From Bacteroidia bacterium (GTDB lineage Bacteria > Bacteroidota > Bacteroidia > Flavobacteriales > Flavobacteriaceae), in NCBI GenBank assembly GCA_030429955.1, contig JAUIGO010000009.1, forward strand, positions 1-64,000: a stretch of DNA of 64,000 nucleotides, given 5' to 3'. Shown here in pieces: positions 52,394 to 60,489 of the stretch. Both the position numbers and the translations under genes were made by a program. Below the pieces are notes generated by a model. That model made no database searches, was not told the DNA's origin, and saw only the letters and a list, made by a program, of their open reading frames with translations. How positions within the stretch are numbered: position 1 is the stretch's first letter; each line of letters opens with the position of its first letter.

Positions 52394-55171
52394 ATGAATA
52401 CAGATATTTCAAGCATAAATCCGAAGACTAATATTATAATAAAAGGTGCAAGACTGCATAATCTAAAAAATATTGATGTTGTTATTCCAAGGAACAAATT
52501 AGTGGTTATTACTGGTTTATCTGGCTCTGGAAAGTCAAGTTTAGCGTTTGACACCTTATATGCTGAAGGTCAAAGACGTTATGTAGAGAGCCTTTCAAGC
52601 TATGCTAGGCAGTTTTTAGGCAGACTTAATAAACCCAAAGTAGATTATATAAAAGGTATTGCTCCAGCTATTGCCATTGAGCAAAAAGTAAATTCAACCA
52701 ATCCACGCTCAACGGTTGGCACTACTACTGAAATCTATGATTACTTAAAGTTATTGTTTGCAAGAATTGGTAAAACCTATTCGCCAAAGTCTGGTGAAGA
52801 AGTGAAAAAAGATTCTGTTTCTGATGTCATCAACTATATCAAAACTTTAAAAGAAGGTGAAAAATTACTGCTCCTCTCTCCTATTTATTTAGAAGAAGGA
52901 CGAAGTATAAATGATAAACTAAACGCTTTAAATCAACAAGGTTATGCTCGTGTTAAGGTAGGCGAAGATGTCAAAAGAATTGATGATATTAAAAATGTTG
53001 ATGACGATATTCAATTGGTTGTTGATAGAATCATCGTAAAACACGAAGAAGATTTCTATAATCGCCTGGCTGATGCCATACAAATGGCTTTTTTTGAAGG
53101 TAAAGGCGAATGTTACATCCAAAAACTTTCGGATAATTCTTCAAGACACTTCAGCAATAAATTCGAGTTGGACAATATTAAATTCTTAGAGCCTAACATA
53201 CATTTATTCAGTTTTAACAATCCTTATGGAGCTTGTCCTAAATGTGAAGGTTATGGTGATGTGATTGGTATAGACGAAAATTTAGTGGTTCCAAATACTA
53301 GTTTATCCATTTATGATAATGCCGTATGTGCTTGGCGAGGTGAAAGCATGAGTTGGTATCGTGATCAATTGGTAAACAACTCTCATAAGTTCGATTTCCC
53401 AATTCACAAACCTTATTTTGAGCTAACTCCTGAGCAAAAGCAACTCATTTGGGATGGTAATCAATATTTTGAAGGGCTTAATTCCTTTTTTGAAGAATTA
53501 GAAGCCAAAGCCTATAAAATTCAAAATAGAGTCATACTATCTCGTTACAGAGGAAAAACAAAATGTAGTGCTTGTAAAGGAAAACGATTGAGACCAGAAG
53601 CCAATTATGTAAGAGTTGCTAATGCAACTATTACCGATTTGGTTGAAATGCCTCTGAAAAAATTAAGCAACTTTTTCAAACAGTTAGAACTTAACGATCA
53701 CGATGCGCAAATTGCAAAGCGATTGTTAACAGAAATAAACAATAGACTATCGTTTCTGACCAATGTTGGTTTAGATTACCTAACCTTAAATAGAAAATCA
53801 AACACCTTATCTGGAGGAGAAAGTCAACGTATTAACTTAGCTACATCACTTGGTAGTAGCCTTGTTGGCTCTATGTACATCTTAGACGAACCGAGTATTG
53901 GTCTACATCCACGTGATACAGAACGACTCATAACTGTTTTAAAATCATTACGTGATTTAGGCAATACTGTTATTGTAGTTGAACACGATGAAGATATTAT
54001 GGCTGAAGCAGACGAAATTATTGATATTGGTCCAGAAGCTGGAACTTTTGGTGGAAATGTAGTCGCTACTGGAAGTTATCGAGACATTCTTGTTTCAAAT
54101 TCTCTTACTGCTAAATATTTAAATGGCACTCTAAAAATCGAAGTGCCTAAAGAACGTAGAACGTCTAAGTATCACATTAATATTAAAGGAGCAAGAGAAC
54201 ATAATCTTAAAAACATTGATGTTACTTTCCCTCTAGGAATGTTAACCGTTGTAACTGGTGTGTCTGGTAGTGGGAAAAGTACATTGGTCAAAAAGATCCT
54301 CTATCCTGCTCTTTTGAAGGAAATTGGTAGTTATGGTGACAAACCAGGCGATTTTTCTTCCATTACTGGAAATTTTAGTAACGTTAAACATATTGAGTTT
54401 GTTGATCAAAATCCAATAGGAAGATCCTCTCGTTCAAATCCTGTGACTTATATTAAGGCTTATGACGATATAAGAGCTTTATTTTCTAAACAAAAACTGA
54501 GCAAGATTAGAGCTTACCAAGCAAAGCATTTTAGCTTTAATGTTGATGGAGGACGATGTGAAACTTGCAAAGGCGAAGGCGAAGTGACTATCGAAATGCA
54601 ATTTATGGCTGATGTGCACTTAGAATGTGAGACTTGTAAAGGCAAACGCTTTAAAAAAGAAGTTTTGGAAGTTACGTTTAAGGAGAAATCCATTGACGAT
54701 ATTTTGAACATGACTATTGATGATGCTGTAGCCTTTTTTGATAAACATGAACAAACAAAAATTAAAAACAAATTACAGCCACTACAAGATGTTGGTTTAG
54801 GTTACGTCACACTTGGTCAGAGTTCTTCAACACTTTCTGGTGGTGAAGCGCAACGTATTAAGCTGGCTACATTTTTAGGAAAAGGAAACACTAAAGAAAC
54901 GACTTTGTTTATTTTTGACGAGCCAACTACAGGATTACATTTTCACGATATAAAAAAGCTGCTAAAATCTTTTAATGCCCTGATAGAAAAAGGGCATTCC
55001 ATCATAGTTGTTGAGCACAACCTAGAGTTGATTAAATGTGCAGACTATATCATTGATTTAGGGCAAGAAGGTGGCGAAAATGGTGGTTCATTAATGGCTA
55101 CAGGAACTCCTGAAGAGATTATCAACATCAATGAATCCTTTACAGGGAAATACTTAAAAGAAAAACTTTAG
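52394..55171 (+). CDS. uvrA: UvrABC excinuclease subunit A
   Basis: This 925-residue damage-recognition ATPase of nucleotide excision repair works with UvrB and UvrC. Visible are two ABC ATPase domains with Walker A motifs GLSGSGKSSLAFDT (about residue 40) and GVSGSGKSTLV (about 625), and two signature motifs (TLSGGESQRINLA, TLSGGEAQRIKLA). Zinc modules include CPKCEGYGD and CSACKGKR in the first half and CETCKGEGE with CETCKGKRF in the second. The length is normal. It converges with the DUF3667 gene, with a 4-bp stop overlap. Confidence 0.97.
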   Translation: MNTDISSINPKTNIIIKGARLHNLKNIDVVIPRNKLVVITGLSGSGKSSLAFDTLYAEGQRRYVESLSSYARQFLGRLNKPKVDYIKGIAPAIAIEQKVNSTNPRSTVGTTTEIYDYLKLLFARIGKTYSPKSGEEVKKDSVSDVINYIKTLKEGEKLLLLSPIYLEEGRSINDKLNALNQQGYARVKVGEDVKRIDDIKNVDDDIQLVVDRIIVKHEEDFYNRLADAIQMAFFEGKGECYIQKLSDNSSRHFSNKFELDNIKFLEPNIHLFSFNNPYGACPKCEGYGDVIGIDENLVVPNTSLSIYDNAVCAWRGESMSWYRDQLVNNSHKFDFPIHKPYFELTPEQKQLIWDGNQYFEGLNSFFEELEAKAYKIQNRVILSRYRGKTKCSACKGKRLRPEANYVRVANATITDLVEMPLKKLSNFFKQLELNDHDAQIAKRLLTEINNRLSFLTNVGLDYLTLNRKSNTLSGGESQRINLATSLGSSLVGSMYILDEPSIGLHPRDTERLITVLKSLRDLGNTVIVVEHDEDIMAEADEIIDIGPEAGTFGGNVVATGSYRDILVSNSLTAKYLNGTLKIEVPKERRTSKYHINIKGAREHNLKNIDVTFPLGMLTVVTGVSGSGKSTLVKKILYPALLKEIGSYGDKPGDFSSITGNFSNVKHIEFVDQNPIGRSSRSNPVTYIKAYDDIRALFSKQKLSKIRAYQAKHFSFNVDGGRCETCKGEGEVTIEMQFMADVHLECETCKGKRFKKEVLEVTFKEKSIDDILNMTIDDAVAFFDKHEQTKIKNKLQPLQDVGLGYVTLGQSSSTLSGGEAQRIKLATFLGKGNTKETTLFIFDEPTTGLHFHDIKKLLKSFNALIEKGHSIIVVEHNLELIKCADYIIDLGQEGGENGGSLMATGTPEEIININESFTGKYLKEKL

Positions 55172-56295
55172 TAGAATAAAAAAGCGAGTACAAATACAAT
55201 AAATAATGCCACTGGCACTACAAACATCATATAAATAAAACTCGATATACTTGCCTTTATAAAACTAATAATAAATCCTTGCTGATAAAAGGTTCGCATA
55301 GCGAAGACCAAATAGAAAAAGGTTGACATCACAATGAGCCAATCAATCCAATCTGGAATATCTACAACAAAATAATTGACAGCCAACACGATGCTCATGG
55401 TCACAAACAAAAAAGAAAAATAATAAAAGCTAAAGACTAGATGATGTGCAAAAGTGCCTCTTCTCCAGAAAAATACTTTTAAAATCATAGCAAAAATTGG
55501 AAGTAAAACAAATAGTGAAATAGGAATGGCATCAAAAAGAGCCTGAACAATACCTCCTCCTTTATTTTTATGAAATTTAATGAGTTGTCTATAGAATGCT
55601 TTTTTTATAAAACCTGCATCATCTTCCATCCCAATAGCCTTTAATTGTTCTTTTTCAGGTGCATCAGCTATAATTAAGGAATCTAACTTTTCTCTATCAT
55701 AGCCAAAAGTAAAATTGTTTTTTACATTTTGAGGTTGTGATACTGCGGCAAAAACAGAGTCTAGTTCTTTTCGTTCTTGGTCAGATAATCCAGACATAAG
55801 ACCTTGTTTTTTAAATGTTTCGTTTAATTTATTAATCGTTGTTGAATCCATTGGGTTTGTGTTAACAGTGTCTTTTTCAACAGTTTCAAAACCTTTTTTT
55901 AAAGCACTATCAAAACTAGAATTGTACTCACGTATCTTAAAAGAAAACAAAAAGAAAAATATGACAGAAATAAACAAATACATTTGAGCAGGATGTAAAT
56001 ACATTAATCGCTTTCCGCTAACAAATCGTTTAGCTAATAGTCCTGGTCTAAAAACAAGTGGTATGAAACTCCTAAAAAATCTAGCATCAAACGAAAAATA
56101 GTTGGCAATAGTATTATAAAACAACACACCAACCGTTAGTTTATCATTGGCTTGTTGCCCACAATGAGGACAAAACTCAAACTCAATATCGTGTGTTTTC
56201 TCACAGTTTTGACAAACGGTATTGCTTGGCTCTAAGGCAATGTCTGTAAGATCCTCACTATCAGATGTGTTATTTAAACCTTTTTCGTTTCCCAT
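55168..56295 (-). CDS. DUF3667 domain-containing membrane protein
   Basis: This 375-residue protein begins with a zinc-ribbon-like part (CQNCEKTHDIEFEFCPHCGQ, two CxxC pairs at about 33-52). After it come a conserved FDARFFRSFIPLVFRPGLLAKRFVSGKR stretch, several membrane helices in the C-terminal half and a long loop with acidic and Gln-rich sequence. DUF3667 is a Bacteroidota family of unknown function. It is transcribed alone. Its stop overlaps that of uvrA by 4 bp. Confidence 0.88.
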   Translation of the reverse strand: MGNEKGLNNTSDSEDLTDIALEPSNTVCQNCEKTHDIEFEFCPHCGQQANDKLTVGVLFYNTIANYFSFDARFFRSFIPLVFRPGLLAKRFVSGKRLMYLHPAQMYLFISVIFFFLFSFKIREYNSSFDSALKKGFETVEKDTVNTNPMDSTTINKLNETFKKQGLMSGLSDQERKELDSVFAAVSQPQNVKNNFTFGYDREKLDSLIIADAPEKEQLKAIGMEDDAGFIKKAFYRQLIKFHKNKGGGIVQALFDAIPISLFVLLPIFAMILKVFFWRRGTFAHHLVFSFYYFSFLFVTMSIVLAVNYFVVDIPDWIDWLIVMSTFFYLVFAMRTFYQQGFIISFIKASISSFIYMMFVVPVALFIVFVLAFLFY

Positions 56296-56454
56296 TAAAA
56301 ATTGATTGGTTGGTATAAAAATAGCATATAATTTAAATTTTAGCGGTAATTAAGTATCCCTATTTTTTATACGCTTATTGAAAATCTATTGTTGATAAAA
56401 TCTAACCTTTCATAATAAACTGATAATCATTTAATTAAAGATGCATTAATTTTT

Positions 56455-56470
56455 TTGGCACGTTGTTTGT
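56455..56470 (+). promoter_or_regulatory. Sigma-54-like promoter of the Tyr/Arg-rich secreted protein gene
   Basis: TTGGCACG-N4-TTGT here resembles the -24/-12 sigma-54 consensus (TTGGCACG-N4-TTGC), with one mismatch in the -12 element. It lies 38 bp before the ATG at 56508. No TAnnTTTG box is present in this interval. Confidence 0.5.
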
Positions 56471-56507
56471 AATTATCAAAACGTATTCAATCTTAAAACA
56501 AACAATT

Positions 56508-57629
56508 ATGAAAAAATTAGGAACTTTAATAGCAGTATTTCTTCTGACAGGAGCAGCTGCTTTCGCAACCACAACCACCAAAACAGGAACACATTTTATT
56601 GAAAGAGGTTATGGTAATTCTTTCATATTTGTTGAACAAGGCGTAGAATTTGCTGTATTTCCTGATGGACAATTTGATTTTAATGTAGATCGTTATGGCC
56701 CGAATTTTAGTGCTTATGCAGATTTTGGAAACGTAAGCATAAGCTTTAACTCTGGTTATAGTTACGATGCTTATGTTCAGTATGATGATTTTGGAGCCGT
56801 CATTCAAATTGAAAATGTACCAATTTATTATGATTATTATGGACGCATAATCCAAGCAGGAGATGTTAGAATTAGATATAACAATTTTGGTCGTGTAGTT
56901 AGAGTTGGTGGACTATATGTTCACTATAACAGATTTAACAGGTTTTCTCACTACACAGGATTCATAAACGTGTACAACAGACATTATGTGTACAGACCAT
57001 GGCACAGATATTATGCTGTTCCTGTTGTGACCTCATGTATTGTTTACAATAGACCTTACAGACAGCACTATACTCCTATTAGACACAGATATTATGCGCC
57101 TTATAGAGATAATCACAGACCAAGAGTGTCTTACAATGCTGGACGAAGAGATTCCAGAGTAACTACCACAAGTAGACGAAGTGATAGATACATACAAGAC
57201 AGTAATGGACGACGTGATAGCAGATTGGCAGATAATTCAAGAAGAGGTCAGTCTGATAATGTAAAATCAAGAAGAAACGAATCTAGACAAAATATAAAAG
57301 GTAATAGATCTACCTCTGAAAAATCTAGGAGAGTTGAAACTAAACGTCCTACTGAAAGAAAAACAACGAATAGAACTATTGCTAAACGCGATAATGATAA
57401 AAGAGGGAACTCTGGAGTAATTAAAAGAAACTCTAGAACTGCTGAAAAGAGATCAACACCTACAAAACGTGTTGCCAAAACAACACCAAGTAGAAAAACG
57501 AATAGTGTTAGTAAACGTTCCAGTAATAGTAATAAAACGCAACGTGTAGCAAAATCTACACCTCAAAGAAAAGCAACTGGATCTTCTAGGTCAAAAACAT
57601 CTAAAAGATCAAATAACAGAAAACAATAA
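56508..57629 (+). CDS. Exported Tyr- and Arg-rich protein with a basic C-terminal tail
   Basis: This 373-residue protein has a signal peptide (MKKLGTLIAVFLLTGAAAFA). The N-terminal half (about 25-190) is rich in Tyr/Phe/Gly/Asp and contains loosely repeated YxDFG-type units (YVQYDDFGAVIQIENVPI, then YYDYYGRIIQAGDVRIRYNN). The C-terminal half (about 200-373) is an extremely basic low-complexity tail of Arg, Lys, Ser and Thr. I recognise no family with known function, although similar envelope proteins occur in Flavobacteriaceae. Binding of an anionic surface or nucleic acid is a guess from charge. The ATG at 56508 is chosen because it starts the signal peptide; the longer frame begins in the promoter region. 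Confidence 0.75.
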   Translation: MKKLGTLIAVFLLTGAAAFATTTTKTGTHFIERGYGNSFIFVEQGVEFAVFPDGQFDFNVDRYGPNFSAYADFGNVSISFNSGYSYDAYVQYDDFGAVIQIENVPIYYDYYGRIIQAGDVRIRYNNFGRVVRVGGLYVHYNRFNRFSHYTGFINVYNRHYVYRPWHRYYAVPVVTSCIVYNRPYRQHYTPIRHRYYAPYRDNHRPRVSYNAGRRDSRVTTTSRRSDRYIQDSNGRRDSRLADNSRRGQSDNVKSRRNESRQNIKGNRSTSEKSRRVETKRPTERKTTNRTIAKRDNDKRGNSGVIKRNSRTAEKRSTPTKRVAKTTPSRKTNSVSKRSSNSNKTQRVAKSTPQRKATGSSRSKTSKRSNNRKQ

Positions 57630-57657
57630 ACATAATTTTGGTTGGTTAGTTAGGAAG

Positions 57658-57697
57658 TCCTGCAAGTCGTATGCCTCAAAGCACCTTGCGGGATTTT
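57658..57697. terminator. Hairpin with long loop between convergent genes
   Basis: TCCTGCAAG (57658-57666) pairs with CTTGCGGGA (57685-57693) through one G-T pair, enclosing an 18-nt loop and followed by TTTT. It serves as a terminator for the 373-aa gene and possibly the flippase gene. The long ordered loop is unusual for a simple terminator. Confidence 0.6.
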
Positions 57698-57701
57698 CCG
57701 T

Positions 57702-59168
57702 TTATTGGCTAGAAGTCTTTTTCAAAAGCTTATTAAACAATAAAGTGATATCATCAGATAAATTCATTTTATAAACTATCAAACCATAACTTAGTCCAAT
57801 TAACAATGATTTTATTCCAATATTAATAATTGGATGAAACGGAAAATCCCAGAAATAGAAAATTCCAACTAAAATCAAAATAAGGACTAAGGTTTTGACT
57901 GAATTTACACAAAAAGGTGACATTTTAAACTTAAAATATACAAATCCTACTTTAGCAGTATTATATACAACAATAGATATAAATGTTGCAAACCCAGCTC
58001 CATTAATACCATATTTAGGGATCAGTAACATATTGAAAACAACTGTCATAACTGCTAATAAAACACCTAAAGCCAAAACCACTCTGTAATAGTCGCTGTT
58101 AAACAGAATAGCATTATTGTTGCCTAAAATATTATCTGATAGCTTAGCAACACTTATTAAAAGAACAACAAGTAATCCTCCTGTGTAATCTTCTGGTATA
58201 ATTTCATATAGTTGATTGATGTTTAAGATAATCAATAAGAAAATAAAACCACTGATAATAAAGAGATTCAAAGAACTTTTCTTATACAAGTCAATCAATC
58301 CTTCCCTATTCTTATCATTCAAAAATTTTGCTGTAATTGGGCTTGTTATTTGATGCATAGACCTCGCTGGAACACCAATAACTGTTGCAATATAAATAGC
58401 AACTCCATAATAGGCGACTTTTTCAATTTCAATATATTGGCCAATCATAAACTTATCAACTTCCAAAATAATGTTGGCAACAGAACCAGCAAGGATAATT
58501 AAAGCAGAATATTTAAAAACAGGAATCATATTAGGGAATTTACCGAACCTGAAAATTGGTCGTCTGATGTAAAATGCATACATCATCATAACTAATGTTC
58601 TCAACATATAAACACCTACAACTGCGTAAATAAACGTTTCAATGTCGATAGCATCAAAATATAAACAAAACAATAATATGGTTATGCCTACTCTATGAAA
58701 CACTTCCATTAGGAAATTACCAAATACACTGTTCATGTGCACTTTGGTCCATGCATAAAACACCTCAAAATAAGAAAAAGCAATAGCTGAAACATAAATA
58801 AGCCAAACATAATCTTTAATAATTGGGTTCTTTTGAGATAGAAAATTGCTTATGGTTTCAAAAGAAAAATGACCAATTAATCCCATTGGGATAATAAGCA
58901 ACAAAGGCAAAAATAGCATCCAAGTTAAAAAACTATTGATGCTATTTCTTGTTTTATAAGATGAATAGAATTTTACAATGGTGTTATGTACTCCAAAAGC
59001 CAATAAAGGCATCATAACGTAAGCAGTAGACAGAATGTAAGTTACAAGGCCATAGTAGGTTTCAGACATGAATTCTGTATACAGAAACAACGTATTGACA
59101 GCACCAATACCAAAACCCAAATAAGTGGTTATGGTGTTTTTAAATGTTTGGTTTTGTACAATTCCCAT
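57702..59168 (-). CDS. Polysaccharide flippase (oligosaccharide/lipopolysaccharide transporter family)
   Basis: This 488-residue protein has about 12-14 hydrophobic segments and the MATE/PST-type polysaccharide transporter layout (TYLGFGIGAVNTLFLYTEFM at the start). It probably flips a lipid-linked glycan across the inner membrane for surface polysaccharide assembly. It lies 10 bp after the GT4 gene and is the last gene of the DUF4834-YfhO-GT4-flippase operon. Its substrate is unknown. Confidence 0.87.
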   Translation of the reverse strand: MGIVQNQTFKNTITTYLGFGIGAVNTLFLYTEFMSETYYGLVTYILSTAYVMMPLLAFGVHNTIVKFYSSYKTRNSINSFLTWMLFLPLLLIIPMGLIGHFSFETISNFLSQKNPIIKDYVWLIYVSAIAFSYFEVFYAWTKVHMNSVFGNFLMEVFHRVGITILLFCLYFDAIDIETFIYAVVGVYMLRTLVMMMYAFYIRRPIFRFGKFPNMIPVFKYSALIILAGSVANIILEVDKFMIGQYIEIEKVAYYGVAIYIATVIGVPARSMHQITSPITAKFLNDKNREGLIDLYKKSSLNLFIISGFIFLLIILNINQLYEIIPEDYTGGLLVVLLISVAKLSDNILGNNNAILFNSDYYRVVLALGVLLAVMTVVFNMLLIPKYGINGAGFATFISIVVYNTAKVGFVYFKFKMSPFCVNSVKTLVLILILVGIFYFWDFPFHPIINIGIKSLLIGLSYGLIVYKMNLSDDITLLFNKLLKKTSSQ

Positions 59169-59178
59169 CTTGTAACAT

Positions 59179-60462
59179 TCAATTTATTAGTTCAGCAAGC
59201 TTTGATGTCAATGCTTTCCTGCTATATTGTTGCAATCCAATAGCATTACTTTTCAATTCTCCAGCTCTAAAAGCTTGGAACATATCTATTATTGCTTCTT
59301 TAATGGCTTCGTGGTCTGAATACAAAAAGTAATTTCCAGTATTTGTACTTCTTAAAATTTCAGCAACATCAGAATCTTTTGGTCCAATAGCCAAAATTGG
59401 TCTACTGGAAACCATGTACTCAAATAATTTTCCTGGAATAATGCACTTGGTATCTTCAGAATCTATTTCAACAAGCAATAATAATTGCGATTTTTTTTGA
59501 TATTTAATGGCTTCAACATGTGATACATAACCTTTTAAACTTGCATACTGCGAAAGGTTATGCTCCTCCAAACTTCTCAAAACATCTTTACTAACAGAAC
59601 CAACAAAATTAAGCTGAAGCATAGATGCAAATATTTTATCTTCTGTTACAAGTTCTTCCAATACTTTCCAGAGTACTTTAGGATTTCTTTCTGATAACAG
59701 TGAGCCAATATGTGATATTGAAAACTTTTTATCCAAGTCCACCTTACCAACAGGTTCATAGTCATAACCATTAGTAATCACTTCAATTGGTTGTTTAGTT
59801 AAAGAGGTGAAATTTAGTTTAGTATTGTTACTCGTTACTATAATATTATCGGCAGAGTTAAGTACTTTAGCTTCTAAATCCTTATGTTTTTTCTTTGCCA
59901 TAGGCAAAAGTTTAAGCTTCTTGTGATAACCAATGGTTGTCCAAGGATCTCTAAAATCTGCAATCCAATTGATGTCTAGTTTACTTTTAAGTTGTTCACC
60001 AATAAGATGCAAACTATGTGGTGGCCCTGTTGTAATTATGGTGCCTATACTGTAATCCCTTATATATGTAGATAAATAATTTACGGAAGGCTTAATCCAT
60101 TTTTTTCTGGCATCAGGAATAAAAAAATTACCTCTTACAAAAAGCATCAGTCGTTCCATAACGCCTTGTCTTCTTTTATCAGGAATAATACCTTTGCTTA
60201 TGGTATCTGATTTTCCTTTAGATAATTTGCTGGCTAATTTATAAGGTTCGGCAATTGGCTGTTTTATAATGGTTAACCCTTTTGGTATTTCATCTACCAA
60301 ACTTTCATCAGTTACAGGATAATTAGGGTTTGAAGGCACATAGACAATAGGTTCTATATTAAAGTCAGGTAAGTATTTGATGAATTTTAACCAACGTTGA
60401 ACGCCAGGACCTCCAGCTGGTGGCCAATAATACGTAATAACTAAAACCTTTTTTTTATCCAT
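59179..60462 (-). CDS. Glycosyltransferase family 4
   Basis: This protein of about 427 residues has a GT-B fold: KVLVITYYWPPAGGPGVQRW at the start, a TTGPPHSLHLIGEQL acceptor-side motif, and C-terminal SQLLLLVEIDSEDTKCIIPGKLFEYMVSSRPILAIGP, which carries the GT4 Glu-rich nucleotide-sugar motif. It probably adds a sugar in polysaccharide assembly. The start is the ATG at 60462 (MDKKKVLV); the extra four residues in the longer frame begin at TTG. It is 27 bp after yfhO and 10 bp before the flippase gene. Confidence 0.9.
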   Translation of the reverse strand: MDKKKVLVITYYWPPAGGPGVQRWLKFIKYLPDFNIEPIVYVPSNPNYPVTDESLVDEIPKGLTIIKQPIAEPYKLASKLSKGKSDTISKGIIPDKRRQGVMERLMLFVRGNFFIPDARKKWIKPSVNYLSTYIRDYSIGTIITTGPPHSLHLIGEQLKSKLDINWIADFRDPWTTIGYHKKLKLLPMAKKKHKDLEAKVLNSADNIIVTSNNTKLNFTSLTKQPIEVITNGYDYEPVGKVDLDKKFSISHIGSLLSERNPKVLWKVLEELVTEDKIFASMLQLNFVGSVSKDVLRSLEEHNLSQYASLKGYVSHVEAIKYQKKSQLLLLVEIDSEDTKCIIPGKLFEYMVSSRPILAIGPKDSDVAEILRSTNTGNYFLYSDHEAIKEAIIDMFQAFRAGELKSNAIGLQQYSRKALTSKLAELIN

Positions 60463-60489
60463 GTTTTGCTTCAAACAAAAACAATCAAC

